A stretch of DNA of 64,000 nt. Source: Paenibacillus planticolens (GTDB taxonomy: Bacteria; Bacillota; Bacilli; Paenibacillales; NBRC-103111). Under the pieces are notes generated by a model, which was given only the letters and a program-made list of their open reading frames with translations, was not told where the DNA came from and ran no database searches. Made by a program: the position numbers and the translations under genes. Of the stretch, positions 26,255-35,672 are shown piece by piece. Numbering within the stretch: position 1 is the first letter of the stretch; each line of letters starts with the position of its first letter. The DNA lies in the NCBI RefSeq assembly GCF_013141725.1, contig NZ_WHNZ01000015.1, positions 1 to 64,000 of the forward strand, read 5' to 3'.

Positions 26255-27325
26255 ATGTCGCGAAGAGCTTTTATAAGATGGCTGCTTGCAATCGGGGCTG
26301 CATTGGTTGGTTTAAGCGCTTTTTTTAGTCAAATGGTGAAGAAAAAGTTTATGGCGGAGGATCAGCCTGCTTTGTCTTCCGAAAACCCTGAGCCCTCTCA
26401 AGCTGCAGCGCAACCTTCGGCCGAACCGCTGCCGACAGGCCCGTTGATGTCCTATTTTATACTAAGCGATCTTCATATCAGCGTTGGCGATCCACTGACC
26501 GGTAAGAAATTGCGTCAGGCACTTGATGATATTACGCATTTCGACGGCCCTGTTGATGCCATTATGTTAACAGGCGATTTGACGGATTCGGGAACGGAAC
26601 GAGATTATAAGGAGCTGCGTACCATTGTAAATGAGTATAAACTTCCGCCTGTTCATGCGAACATGGGAAATCACGACTATTACACGATCTGGATCAATAA
26701 AGCGAACAACTGGGATCAAGCGGCCGTGCCGAACGGTAAAAGCGATGAGGTCAGCCGGGAGCAGTTCAAGAAATTTTTCGGCTACAAGACGCTCTATAAT
26801 GATTTTACGACAAAAGGCCACTCCATTCTGCTGCTTTCCCAAGAAGCCTACGTGCAGGAGAGGCCGGAGGTCGGCGAGGGAGCATGGTATTCTGATGAGC
26901 AGCTAGCCTGGTTCAAAGAACGGGTTAAAGCGCTGTATCAGCCGGGCAGACCTCTGTTCGTGATGACGCATCAACCGCTGCCGCCGAACGGTACGGATGG
27001 GGGAACTCACCAATTAATCCGCGCGATCCAGTTCCGCGAGACACTGAAGCCATATAAGAATGTGTTCGTCTTCTGCGGACACCGCCATCAAGATTTCCAG
27101 AATGGGACTCCGCATTATGTGCAGGAAACATTCCATTATTTCCATAATGCCTCGGTCGGCAGAACGCTGAACCGTGCATACCAGCAGGAAGCCAAAAATA
27201 AAGCTCAGGGTATCTATGTGCAAGTATTTGCCGATAAGGTTGTCGTTCGCGGCAGGGAGTTCAGCAACCGAACGTTCCTTGAGGAAGCGAATTGGAGTAT
27301 CGATTTGCAGAAAGCCCAGGCTTAA
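26255..27325 (+). CDS. Membrane-anchored or exported metallophosphoesterase
   Basis: 356 residues. The N-terminus SRRAFIRWLLAIGAALVGL looks like a twin-arginine signal or anchor, then a Pro/Ser/Ala-rich spacer to ~65. The calcineurin-like fold is complete: SDLHIS, TGDLTDSG, MGNHDYY, MTHQP and FCGHRHQ, giving the two-metal ligand set. Extracellular phosphodiester or phosphomonoester hydrolysis is expected; the substrate is unknown. GAGGTG precedes the ATG. Confidence 0.87.
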   Translation: MSRRAFIRWLLAIGAALVGLSAFFSQMVKKKFMAEDQPALSSENPEPSQAAAQPSAEPLPTGPLMSYFILSDLHISVGDPLTGKKLRQALDDITHFDGPVDAIMLTGDLTDSGTERDYKELRTIVNEYKLPPVHANMGNHDYYTIWINKANNWDQAAVPNGKSDEVSREQFKKFFGYKTLYNDFTTKGHSILLLSQEAYVQERPEVGEGAWYSDEQLAWFKERVKALYQPGRPLFVMTHQPLPPNGTDGGTHQLIRAIQFRETLKPYKNVFVFCGHRHQDFQNGTPHYVQETFHYFHNASVGRTLNRAYQQEAKNKAQGIYVQVFADKVVVRGREFSNRTFLEEANWSIDLQKAQA

Positions 27326-27382
27326 TCAATAAGCAGCAACCAGCACTACCCATGTAAAAGAAGAAGGGAATTAAACGAACAG

Positions 27383-28966
27383 ATGACTACGCAACTCACA
27401 AAGCTCCTCGAAACGGAAGTCGCTAAGCGACGTACGTTCGCGATTATTTCTCACCCGGATGCGGGTAAAACAACCTTGACCGAAAAACTGCTCTTATTCG
27501 GAGGCGCCATTCGCTTAGCCGGAACTGTCAAAGGGCGCAAAGCGAGCAAACACGCAACGTCCGACTGGATGGAAATTGAAAAGCAGCGCGGAATCTCCGT
27601 CACGTCCAGTGTGATGCAGTTCGACTACGAAGGTCACAGAGTTAACATTTTGGATACGCCCGGTCACCAAGATTTCAGTGAGGATACGTACCGGACACTC
27701 ACTGCCGCCGATAGCGCGGTGATGTTGATTGACGTGGCCAAAGGGGTAGAAACACAGACCAAGAAGCTATTCCAGGTTTGCCGGATGCGCGGCATTCCGA
27801 TCTTCACGTTTATTAACAAATTGGACCGTGAGGGCCGCGATCCGTTCGAGCTTCTAGAAGAGCTGGAAGAAGTACTCGGCATTCGATCCTATCCGATGAA
27901 CTGGCCGATTGGGTCAGGCAAGCAATTCTGCGGCGTATATGATCGCGGCAAGTCGCAGCTGGAGCTGTATAACGGCGAGGATCACAGAGAAATTGAAGTG
28001 CGCAAGGTCGAAGGGGTAGAAGATCCGCTTGTCCGTCAAATTGCCGGTGAATTCTTGCATCAGCAACTATGCAATGACATTGAGCTGCTAGATGTAGCCG
28101 GAGATCCGTTCGATATGGAGAAGGTGCTAAAAGGCGAGCTTACGCCAGTGTTTTTCGGTAGTGCCGTGAACAATTTCGGTGTGCAGACTTTCTTGGAGAA
28201 CTTCCTTCAGCTTGCGCCGAAACCGGAGCCGCGCAACAGCACGGCAGGCGTAATCGAGCCTACGAAGGAGAAATTCTCGGGCTACGTTTTCAAAATTCAG
28301 GCGAATATGAACCCGGCTCACCGTGACCGCGTTGCGTTTCTTCGAATCGTATCCGGAAAATTCGAGCGCGGCATGGCCGTTAAGCATGTCCGCATGGGCA
28401 AAGATATCAAGCTGGCTCAGCCGCAGCAGTTTTTGGCACAGGACCGCGATATCGTGGAACAAGCGTTTCCTGGCGATATCATCGGCTTGTTCGACCCGGG
28501 TATATTCCGTATCGGAGATTCCCTGAGCGAAGGGGAAGAGATCGTGTTTGACGAGCTGCCAACGTTCTCACCTGAGCTGTTCAGCAAGGTTTCGATCAAA
28601 AATGCGCTGAAGCAAAAGCAGTTCCTCAAAGGAATCGATCAATTGACGGAAGAAGGCATGATCCAAGTGTTTACGACGTTCGGCTTCGAAGATATGATTC
28701 TGGGCGTCGTCGGCCAATTGCAGTTCGAGGTGCTAGAGCACCGAATGAGATCGGAATATGGCGTAGACATTCAACTGCAGCGCCAGAACTATCAGTTCGC
28801 GCGTTGGATTATCGATGAGAAGATCGATCCGGGTAAATTCCGTATTAATTCACAGCTTGTGAAGGATAAAAAAGGGAATTATGTCGGGTTGTTCGAAAGC
28901 GAATATGCGCTGAGATCTTCCATGGAGAAGAATCCGAATGCGCAGTTTTTAACGAGTGCTCCATAA
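27383..28966 (+). CDS. prfC: Peptide chain release factor 3
   Basis: 527 residues, matching RF3. GTPase motifs: G1 SHPDAGKTTLTEK (residues ~23-35), an ISVTSSVMQF switch region, G3 DTPGHQDFSEDTYRTL, and G4 NKLD. RF3 recycles RF1/RF2 from the ribosome after termination. The Shine-Dalgarno AAGGGA is about 14 bases from the ATG, so expression may be modest. RF3 is present in only some Bacilli. A very strong terminator follows. Confidence 0.96.
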   Translation: MTTQLTKLLETEVAKRRTFAIISHPDAGKTTLTEKLLLFGGAIRLAGTVKGRKASKHATSDWMEIEKQRGISVTSSVMQFDYEGHRVNILDTPGHQDFSEDTYRTLTAADSAVMLIDVAKGVETQTKKLFQVCRMRGIPIFTFINKLDREGRDPFELLEELEEVLGIRSYPMNWPIGSGKQFCGVYDRGKSQLELYNGEDHREIEVRKVEGVEDPLVRQIAGEFLHQQLCNDIELLDVAGDPFDMEKVLKGELTPVFFGSAVNNFGVQTFLENFLQLAPKPEPRNSTAGVIEPTKEKFSGYVFKIQANMNPAHRDRVAFLRIVSGKFERGMAVKHVRMGKDIKLAQPQQFLAQDRDIVEQAFPGDIIGLFDPGIFRIGDSLSEGEEIVFDELPTFSPELFSKVSIKNALKQKQFLKGIDQLTEEGMIQVFTTFGFEDMILGVVGQLQFEVLEHRMRSEYGVDIQLQRQNYQFARWIIDEKIDPGKFRINSQLVKDKKGNYVGLFESEYALRSSMEKNPNAQFLTSAP

Positions 28967-28980
28967 TGCTGTAATGCGTA

Positions 28981-29029
28981 GAAGAGACTGTATGCCAGAG
29001 TAAAATCTGGCGTGCAGTCTCTTCTTTAT
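28981..29029 (+). terminator. Rho-independent terminator of prfC
   Basis: A 19-bp stem (28981-28999 with the complementary arm ending near 29024; two T-G pairs) encloses GTAAAA and is followed by TTTATT. Confidence 0.92.
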
Positions 29030-29169
29030 TGGTCGTTTATCCATGGTTGCCGATGAACGGTTTGCTTCATACAATAAGTACGGGTTATGAATGAAGGTCA
29101 GACAGCTCAGTTGGCAGGCCACAGCGCGATCACTGTCCGGCTTCTATAGACTAAAGCAGGAGGGAAAGC

Positions 29170-29961
29170 ATGAGAATGATCCTAAAGAAACGGACTAAAA
29201 TCAGATATTCCCGTTATGTCACGAGCAAAATTGGCAAAACCAAAGCGGTGGAGGCTAATGTTTCCCTAAAGGAATATGTGCCAACGACAAAATGGATGAC
29301 GTCAGAGACGCTGAAGCAAATGCTGAATCAGCATAAAATGGTATACATCAAGCCCAATGTCGGCATGTTCGGTAACGGTGTGATCCGTGTGGAAATGTCG
29401 GAGGGCGGGGGAGAAATCATGCCCTATTCCTATCAGTTGGGCGTCAATTTGAAACGGTTCAAAACGTTCGACGATATGTATGCCTCAATTATTAAGAAAA
29501 CAGGAAAAAAACAGTACCTGGTCCAAAAAGGAATTCACCTGCTGAAATATAGAGGGAACCGCTTCGACTTGCGGATTATGGTGCAGCAATCGCCGCGCCG
29601 GTCTTGGGAAACAACAGGCGTGATCGGAAGAGTGGCACATCCTAGCAAAATCGTTACGAATTTTCACAGTGGGGGAACTTTGAAGCCTGTGGATACGCTG
29701 CTGCACAGTTATTTGTCTGCCGGAGAGCGGGATCAATATATCCAAAAGCTGCATGTACTCGGGATGCGTGTGGCTAAAGCGATTCATGCCAAATATCGGG
29801 GCGTTAAGGAAATCGGGGTGGATGTCGCCCTGGACAAAGAGCTCCATCCATGGATTCTTGAAGTCAATACGAGTCCGGATCCTTATATTTTCCGCAGACT
29901 GCGGGATAAGCGCATTTTCTCGAAAATACAGAGGTACGGCAGAGCAAACGGCCGGTTATGA
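29170..29961 (+). CDS. YheC/YheD-family ATP-grasp protein (spore coat associated)
   Basis: 263 residues. ATP-grasp features appear in order: KMVYIKPNVGMFGNGV (ATP lysine and glycine loop, residues ~56-71), RFDLRIMVQ, EIGVDVALD and WILEVNTSPDP (metal-binding Glu-x-Asn). The YheC/YheD group is linked to the endospore coat, with unknown peptide-ligase-like chemistry. AGGAGGG lies 7 bases before the ATG. It converges with the GGDEF-EAL gene, overlapping it by 6 bases. Confidence 0.88.
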   Translation: MRMILKKRTKIRYSRYVTSKIGKTKAVEANVSLKEYVPTTKWMTSETLKQMLNQHKMVYIKPNVGMFGNGVIRVEMSEGGGEIMPYSYQLGVNLKRFKTFDDMYASIIKKTGKKQYLVQKGIHLLKYRGNRFDLRIMVQQSPRRSWETTGVIGRVAHPSKIVTNFHSGGTLKPVDTLLHSYLSAGERDQYIQKLHVLGMRVAKAIHAKYRGVKEIGVDVALDKELHPWILEVNTSPDPYIFRRLRDKRIFSKIQRYGRANGRL

Positions 29962-29975
29962 TATCATAACCGGCC
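29950..29975. terminator. 26-bp perfect palindrome shared by two convergent genes
   Basis: Both stop codons (29959-29961 plus, 29956-29958 minus) lie inside a perfect 13+13 palindrome beginning GGCCGGTTATGAT. It probably acts as a compact bidirectional terminator, although the T runs are poor. Confidence 0.65.
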
Positions 29976-31317
29976 TGTTGTCATACCTGTGAAAGCTGCG
30001 CTCAATTTCGTATACTGAAACCGGCGGACTTAAGAGATAGCCTTGAATCGTCGTACAGGTAGTTTCTCGCAAGATTTCAAGCTGGCTCAACTCTTCTACG
30101 CCTTCTGCAACCACTTGCACGTTAAGGGCGTGACCAAGGTGAATAATCGCGTTGGTAATCGCCAGATCATCTTTATTGCTATGTATATTTTTCACGAAAG
30201 AACGGTCTATTTTTAAACAGTGGATAGGAAAATGCTTCAAATAATTCAATGAGGAGTAGCCGATTCCGAAATCATCGATCGAGATGGAAATACCTTTATT
30301 GCAAAGTTTTTCCAATATAGCTACAGTAGTATCCATGTTTTGCATGATGGAGCTTTCCGTAATTTCGAATTCCAGATATGCGGGATCGATGCCGGTCTGT
30401 TCAATGATTTGAATGGCTTTATCCGAAAAGGCTTCATCCTGAAACTGGCAGGGCGAAATATTGACGGCAACCTGGTAGTCTAAAATACCAGCTTCAAGCC
30501 ATCTCACTTTCTGGAGGCAAGCCTCGCGGAGCACCCATTCGCCGAGCGGCAGAATCAAACCGCTTTCTTCTGCAAGCGGAATGAACTCGTTCGGGGGAAT
30601 CATGCCGAGATTCGGATGGTTCCATCGTACTAAAGCTTCCAGGCAGATGATTTTGCCGGTAGAGAGTTCAAGACGCGGCTGATAGTACAAGATGAGCTGA
30701 TTTTCTAAAATAGCCTTGCGCAGCTCGGTTTCCATCTCCATGGAGCGAGCAGGAGATGTGCTAAGCATGGAATGGTATGTGACGAGCTTATTTTTGCCGG
30801 TATGTTTGGCGGCTTGAAGGGCTTGATCGGCTTGCTTCAACGCCTGTTCAACGGTAGCGGGCGACAATGCCACAGCACTCATGCCCATACTGACGTTAAT
30901 GTAACATTCGTGCTCATGGATCATAAACGGCCGATGAAAGAGCTGCTCAATCTGCTGTATGATTTGGGACAACTGTTCCTGATGGACGGCGTGCAGGACC
31001 AGCACGAATTCATCATCCCCTGATTGAACGAGGAGGGAGCAATTAGGTACTGACTGCAAGCGGGAGGCGACCTCCGATAGCAGATAATCGCCGGCTTCGT
31101 AGCCGATTGAGAAATTGATTTGTTGAAAACGGTCAATATCCAGGATAAGAACGGTTTGAATTTGGGCGTTGCGCACAGCTCGGCTGTGACTTCGAACGGC
31201 TTTATTGATTAATACTTGAAGGTGACTTCGAGTCGCTTTTTTCGTGCTCCGCAGAGCACCGATCGTTCTCGATGAGGCCAAGTGAAAAAGGCGCCGGGCT
31301 ACTTTCATTGCGATCAC
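29956..31317 (-). CDS. GGDEF-EAL protein, likely c-di-GMP phosphodiesterase
   Basis: 453 residues, no signal peptide or sensor domain; the N-terminal ~50 residues are basic. The GGDEF domain (~55-190) has a degenerate active site, SGDDEF instead of GGDEF, so cyclase activity is doubtful. The EAL domain (~205-445) keeps EALVRW, NISPCQF, EITESS, DDFGIGYSSL, KIDRSFV and EGVEE, all the catalytic and metal ligands. It should cleave c-di-GMP. The start GTG 31317 is 4 bases after GGGA; ATG 31308 is the alternative. Confidence 0.88.
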   Translation of the reverse strand: MIAMKVARRLFHLASSRTIGALRSTKKATRSHLQVLINKAVRSHSRAVRNAQIQTVLILDIDRFQQINFSIGYEAGDYLLSEVASRLQSVPNCSLLVQSGDDEFVLVLHAVHQEQLSQIIQQIEQLFHRPFMIHEHECYINVSMGMSAVALSPATVEQALKQADQALQAAKHTGKNKLVTYHSMLSTSPARSMEMETELRKAILENQLILYYQPRLELSTGKIICLEALVRWNHPNLGMIPPNEFIPLAEESGLILPLGEWVLREACLQKVRWLEAGILDYQVAVNISPCQFQDEAFSDKAIQIIEQTGIDPAYLEFEITESSIMQNMDTTVAILEKLCNKGISISIDDFGIGYSSLNYLKHFPIHCLKIDRSFVKNIHSNKDDLAITNAIIHLGHALNVQVVAEGVEELSQLEILRETTCTTIQGYLLSPPVSVYEIERSFHRYDNRPVMIS

Positions 31318-31492
31318 TCATTCCCACATCATAGTTGTCCATGTACCCTTAATCATAAAACGAAAGGCAAGGGATAGACAATATTATAAATTAGGACATT
31401 TTACAGAAATTAGTCGTTTTTTGCGTGATTCTTTGACTGAAAACCGACGTCTTTGTCGAAATGCGGCTCATATATTTTTTGTCCGCAACGTA

Positions 31493-31536
31493 TTGACAGA
31501 TTCGGTCCTTGAATGAGAAAATGTACGCGTGTACAT
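31493..31536 (+). promoter_or_regulatory. Promoter and palindromic operator of the lacI-type gene
   Basis: TTGACA (31493-31498) is followed about 18 bases later by GAAAAT, then by ATGTACGCGTGTACAT (31521-31536), a 6+6 inverted repeat. Position over the start site suggests autoregulation by the LacI-type protein encoded just downstream. Confidence 0.5.
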
Positions 31537-31570
31537 AAAAGAATATATGAATAGAAATGGAGGCTTCTAC

Positions 31571-32602
31571 ATGGTGACTAGAAAAGAGGTTGCTGAATTA
31601 GCAGGAGTTTCCGAAGCGACTGTTTCCCGTGTATTTAATGGGCTCGGACCCATGAAGCCTGCTACCAAAACGCGCGTGCTGGAAGCGGCTAGCCGGCTGA
31701 ATTACCATCCGAACGCCATCGCCCAAAGCTTTGCTCGAAGACGCAGTGGAAATTTAGGCGTGGTACTTCCTTATATGCCTAAGGTGCATCTTTTTTCAGC
31801 GTATTATTTCGCGGAAATATTAAGCGGCATCGGCGAGCAGGTAAGGGAGCAAGGGTACGACATGCTGTTGTCGCTGCTGAAACCGGACGAAAGCCTGGAC
31901 TACACAAGGCTCTACCGGTCTCAGAAAGTGGATGCTTGTGTCATTCTGGGCGCAAGAGATACCCCGCAGCAGCGGGAATCGCTCCGGCAGCTGCAGGATC
32001 AAGGGCACCCGTTCTGCTTGGTGAATCAGCACTTTGAGGGTTTGGCCTTTCATGAGGTGGACGCCGATCACGTAGATGGCAGCTACCAGGCAGTTCGGCA
32101 TTTGCAGGATGAGGGCTATCGGAAGATTGCCTTCTTGAACGGCTCGCCGGAGTATTCCAATTCCGGAGACAGACTTCAAGGCTATCTGAGTGCGATGCGC
32201 GATGCCGGGTTGGAGGTCCCTTCCGAGCTGCTGCTGGAAGGCAACTACAGCCGCAAAAGCGGCTACGAAGCGGCAGATCGGCTCTGGGCGCAGCGTGAGC
32301 AGGTAGAAGCGGTATTTGCCGCCAACGATCGCATGGCGATTGGTCTCATGCAAGGGCTCCGGGAAAAAGGTTGGGTGGCCGGGCGGGACTTCGCCGTTGT
32401 CGGATGCGATGATTCCGATGCCGCCAAACTGAGCGATCCGCCGTTAAGCAGTATTAATGTGCCTTTCTATGAGATGGGGAAAGAAGCGGCACGAGGTGTG
32501 CTGACACGCGTTATACAGGGGGAAAGCGCAAAGCCTTCCAATGTGAAGCTGCAGACACGTTTGGTTATTCGGCAATCATCCAAAAGCAGCACGATTTCAT
32601 AG
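31571..32602 (+). CDS. LacI-family transcriptional regulator
   Basis: 343 residues. The LacI helix-turn-helix (TRKEVAELAGVSEATVSRVF) and hinge (LNYHPNAIAQSFA) start the protein; a periplasmic-binding-like sugar domain follows (GVVLPYMP ... AVVGCDDSDAAKLSDPPLSS, given in parts). ATG 31571 with GGAGG 8 bases upstream is preferred to an upstream start at 31529, which lies inside the operator. It precedes, in the same direction, two sugar dehydrogenases and a ThuA-like gene, so a sugar derivative is the likely inducer. Confidence 0.92.
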   Translation: MVTRKEVAELAGVSEATVSRVFNGLGPMKPATKTRVLEAASRLNYHPNAIAQSFARRRSGNLGVVLPYMPKVHLFSAYYFAEILSGIGEQVREQGYDMLLSLLKPDESLDYTRLYRSQKVDACVILGARDTPQQRESLRQLQDQGHPFCLVNQHFEGLAFHEVDADHVDGSYQAVRHLQDEGYRKIAFLNGSPEYSNSGDRLQGYLSAMRDAGLEVPSELLLEGNYSRKSGYEAADRLWAQREQVEAVFAANDRMAIGLMQGLREKGWVAGRDFAVVGCDDSDAAKLSDPPLSSINVPFYEMGKEAARGVLTRVIQGESAKPSNVKLQTRLVIRQSSKSSTIS

Positions 32603-32657
32603 GTGAGTTATGACCGTGGATAAAGATCGATTATACGCTTAAGGAGGCTTTCTAAGT

Positions 32658-33818
32658 ATGAAATCATTCAATGTCGGTATGGTCGGCTATAAATTTATGG
32701 GTAAGGCGCACAGTCATGCTTATAAAGATTTACATATGTTTTTCCCGCAGACGGCGGTGCCGAAAATGAAGCTCATCTGCGGACGCGATGAAAACGGTGT
32801 CAAAACGGCCGCCGAGCAGTTCGGCTGGGAAGGGTACGTGACGGATTGGCGCGAGCTGGTCACGCATCCGGATATCGACATTGTCGATATCAATGCGCCC
32901 AGCGACGCGCACAAGGAAATCGCGCTTGCTGCGGCAAAGGCCGGCAAGCATCTGTTCTGCGAGAAGCCGCTGGCGCTGACCCTTGCGGATGCAAGGGAGA
33001 TGCTGGAGGCGGCTGAAGCAGCCGGGGTGAAGCACATGGTGGGCTTCAACTATCGTTTTGCTCCTGCGGTGCAGCTCGCGAAGAAGCTGGCCCTTAGCGG
33101 CCGCCTCGGCCAGATTTATCACTTCCGCGCCTGGTTCCTGCAGGACTGGATCGTAGATCCGACCTTCCCGCTGGTGTGGCGCTTGCAGAAGGAGATTGCC
33201 GGCTCCGGGTCGCATGGCGACTTGGGCGCGCATCTGATCGATCTGGCGCACTTCCTGGTCGGCGATATGACGGAAGTCATCGGCATGAGCGAGACATTCG
33301 TGAAGGAGCGTCCGCTGCCGAGCTCGATGACAGGGCTGAGCGCCAAAGGCAGCAAGGATGCGCCGCATGGACCGGTCACCGTCGATGACGCGACGCTGTT
33401 TATGGCGCGTTTTGCAAACGGTGCGCTGGGCAGCTTCGAGGCGACGCGTTTTGCACCGGGTCACCGGTGTACGAACTCTTTTGAAATTAATGGCAGTAAA
33501 GGCAGCGTGAAGTTTGATTTTGAGCGATTGAACGAGCTGCAGGTCTATTTTACAAGTGATGATGAGGATGTTCAGGGTTTCCGCCGTGTTCTGGCGACAG
33601 ACGCGTCCCATGCGTACATGGATGCTTGGTGGCCGGCCGGACATACCATCGGATATGAGCATACGTTCGTGCACGAGGTTGTTGAGCTGATGAACGCTCT
33701 TGCAGAGGATCGTCAACCCCTTCCGAATTTCGTGGACGGCGTGAAGTGTCAAGAGGTGCTGGAAGCCGTGGATCAATCCATTGAGCAGCGCCGTTGGGTG
33801 AAAATCAGCGAGGTTTAA
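32658..33818 (+). CDS. Gfo/Idh/MocA-family oxidoreductase
   Basis: 386 residues. N-terminal Rossmann NAD(P) fold (GMVGYKFMGKAHSHAY), CEKPLAL with the conserved catalytic Lys (~residue 98), and the alpha/beta C-terminal domain with GGHxxDL-like SHGDLGAHLIDLAHF. Oxidises or reduces a sugar or inositol derivative; substrate unknown. TTAAGGAGG ribosome site. First structural gene after the LacI regulator and co-directional with thuA-like (36 bases apart). Confidence 0.9.
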   Translation: MKSFNVGMVGYKFMGKAHSHAYKDLHMFFPQTAVPKMKLICGRDENGVKTAAEQFGWEGYVTDWRELVTHPDIDIVDINAPSDAHKEIALAAAKAGKHLFCEKPLALTLADAREMLEAAEAAGVKHMVGFNYRFAPAVQLAKKLALSGRLGQIYHFRAWFLQDWIVDPTFPLVWRLQKEIAGSGSHGDLGAHLIDLAHFLVGDMTEVIGMSETFVKERPLPSSMTGLSAKGSKDAPHGPVTVDDATLFMARFANGALGSFEATRFAPGHRCTNSFEINGSKGSVKFDFERLNELQVYFTSDDEDVQGFRRVLATDASHAYMDAWWPAGHTIGYEHTFVHEVVELMNALAEDRQPLPNFVDGVKCQEVLEAVDQSIEQRRWVKISEV

Positions 33819-33854
33819 GGTTTTATCCTACAAGGGGAGAGGGGCTCTTACATA

Positions 33855-34484
33855 ATGAGTAAACAAGCATTGATTGTCTGGGGCGGCTGGGATGGTCATC
33901 AACCGGAAGAAGTGGCAGGCATTTTTGCCGGGTTATTGCGTGAGGAAGGCTATGGCGTGGAGGTATCCGATACGCTGGACAGTTTTAAAGATGCGGAGCG
34001 CTTGAAGGGTATCGATCTTATTGTTCCGGTATGGACGATGGGGAAAATCGAGAAAGAGCAGCTGACGCCACTGCTTGAAGCGGTCAAAGAGGGCGGAACC
34101 GGGATTGCCGGCTGCCACGGCGGAATGGCTGATTCCTTCCGGAATGAAGTCGAATATCAGTACATGGTCGGCGGTCAATGGGTCGCTCATCCGGGGAATG
34201 AAGGTGTTACCTATACCGTGCGGATTAAGGATCGTGAGCATTCTTTGACGGAGGGTATGGAAGATTTTGTCGTTGTCTCCGAAAAATATTACATGCATGT
34301 TGATCCCGTTATTCAGGTTCATGCAGTCACTGATTTCGGCGATGTGGAGATGCCGGTCGTTTGGACCAAAACCTATGGCGCAGGCAAGGTATATTACAAC
34401 TCGCTTGGCCATCAAGCGAACATTGTACGGATGCCGGAAACACTTGAGCTTATGCGGCGCGGTCTGCTGTGGGCAACACGCTAA
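33855..34484 (+). CDS. ThuA-like domain protein
   Basis: 209 residues, a stand-alone ThuA/trehalose-utilisation fold of the glutamine-amidotransferase-like class. Visible: IVWGGWDGHQPEE at the start, DLIVPVWTMGKIE, GIAGCHGGMADSFR in the nucleophile-elbow position, and VVWTKTYGAGKVYYNSLGH. The family is linked to trehalose and other disaccharide breakdown, but its chemistry is poorly known. It lies between two Gfo/Idh/MocA genes, 21 bases before the second. Confidence 0.88.
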   Translation: MSKQALIVWGGWDGHQPEEVAGIFAGLLREEGYGVEVSDTLDSFKDAERLKGIDLIVPVWTMGKIEKEQLTPLLEAVKEGGTGIAGCHGGMADSFRNEVEYQYMVGGQWVAHPGNEGVTYTVRIKDREHSLTEGMEDFVVVSEKYYMHVDPVIQVHAVTDFGDVEMPVVWTKTYGAGKVYYNSLGHQANIVRMPETLELMRRGLLWATR

Positions 34485-34505
34485 CGAAGAGGGGGAGACG
34501 GGAAG

Positions 34506-35600
34506 ATGAATAAGATGAAGGTTGGCATTATCGGTTGCGGAAATATTAGTGCAGTTTATATGAAAAATATTCCAAGCTTTGCGCATTTGGAACTGATTGC
34601 TTGCGCGGATATTGACGTGGACAGAGCGAAGGCACGGGCGGAGGAGTATGGGATTCCACATGCGTATACGGTTCAGGAGCTTTTGAACGATGCGAATATT
34701 GACATTGTCATCAATCTGACGATTCCGGGTGCACATGCCGAGGTCTGCCTTCAAGTTTTGGAAGCAGGCAAGCACGTGTATGTGGAGAAACCGCTCGCTG
34801 TAACCCGCGAAGAGGGCTTGCGCATTCTGGAAGCGGCGCGCCGCAAGGGATTGCTGGTCGGCAGCGCGCCGGATACGTTCCTCGGCGGAGGTATTCAAAC
34901 GTGCGTGAAGCTGATCAATGACGGGTGGATCGGGACGCCGATTGCCGCAACGGCATTCATGATGAGCAAAGGCCATGAGCATTGGCACCCGGATCCTGAG
35001 TTTTACTATGCCAAAGGCGGCGGCCCGATGTTCGATATGGGACCCTACTACCTGACAGCGTTAGTAGCTTTGCTGGGACCTATTCGCCGCGTAACGGGCT
35101 CGACTGGGGTTAGCTTCCCGGAGCGGACGATTAAGAGCGAGAAAAAACGCGGACAGAAGATCACGGTCGAAACGCCAACGCATATTGCGGGCGTGCTTGA
35201 TTTCCATAGCGGCGCAATTGCAACGCTGGTCACGAGCTTCGACATTATGGGCGGCACGCAGCTGCCGAACATTGAAATCTACGGCAGCCACGGCTCCCTG
35301 CGCGTCCCGGATCCGAACACATTTGGCGGTCAGGTGATGATCCGTAAAAATGGTTCGGACTGGGAACCGATCCCTCTGTCCCATGGTTACAAAGAGAACC
35401 ATCGCGGGTTGGGCGTTGCGGCCATGGCTCAAGCGCTAATCAGCGGCGAAAGTACAGCGCATCGTGCGAATGGTGAGCTGGCCTACCATGTGCTTGAGGC
35501 GATGCATGGCTTCCACGATGCATCGAACGAAGGCAAGCATTACGTGATGCAGAGCAGCTGCGAAAAGCCAGCCCCGCTGCTGCCTGATTCCGTGCTATAA
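34506..35600 (+). CDS. Gfo/Idh/MocA-family oxidoreductase
   Basis: 364 residues. Rossmann motif GIIGCGNISAVYMKN, VEKPLAV with the conserved Lys, and GGPMFDMGPYYLTALVALLG in the C-terminal domain. Not closely similar to the first dehydrogenase of this operon, so the two probably act at different steps, for example a 3-keto sugar oxidation and reduction pair. GAGGGGGAGACGGGAAG provides the ribosome site. A terminator follows. Confidence 0.9.
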   Translation: MNKMKVGIIGCGNISAVYMKNIPSFAHLELIACADIDVDRAKARAEEYGIPHAYTVQELLNDANIDIVINLTIPGAHAEVCLQVLEAGKHVYVEKPLAVTREEGLRILEAARRKGLLVGSAPDTFLGGGIQTCVKLINDGWIGTPIAATAFMMSKGHEHWHPDPEFYYAKGGGPMFDMGPYYLTALVALLGPIRRVTGSTGVSFPERTIKSEKKRGQKITVETPTHIAGVLDFHSGAIATLVTSFDIMGGTQLPNIEIYGSHGSLRVPDPNTFGGQVMIRKNGSDWEPIPLSHGYKENHRGLGVAAMAQALISGESTAHRANGELAYHVLEAMHGFHDASNEGKHYVMQSSCEKPAPLLPDSVL

Positions 35601-35613
35601 TGATCGTAATTGC

Positions 35614-35647
35614 ATCCTCCTCTTTGTTTAGAGGGGGATTTTTTGTT
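35614..35647 (+). terminator. Rho-independent terminator of the sugar operon
   Basis: ATCCTCCTCT pairs with AGAGGGGGAT (one T-G pair), followed by TTTTTTG. Confidence 0.9.
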
Positions 35648-35672
35648 TTGACAGATAGGGAGGATGTCAGGA

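Noticed and set aside
29090-29150. tRNA-like D-arm text (CAGCTCAGTTGGCAG)
   Set aside because: No matching anticodon arm, T arm or acceptor stem follows; it is not a tRNA gene or a convincing fragment.
32730-34988. Long minus-strand frames (about 350 codons each) opposite the sugar dehydrogenases and ThuA gene
   Set aside because: They mirror well-supported genes on the plus strand, have no family motif and no ribosome site; high GC at third positions keeps the opposite strand open.
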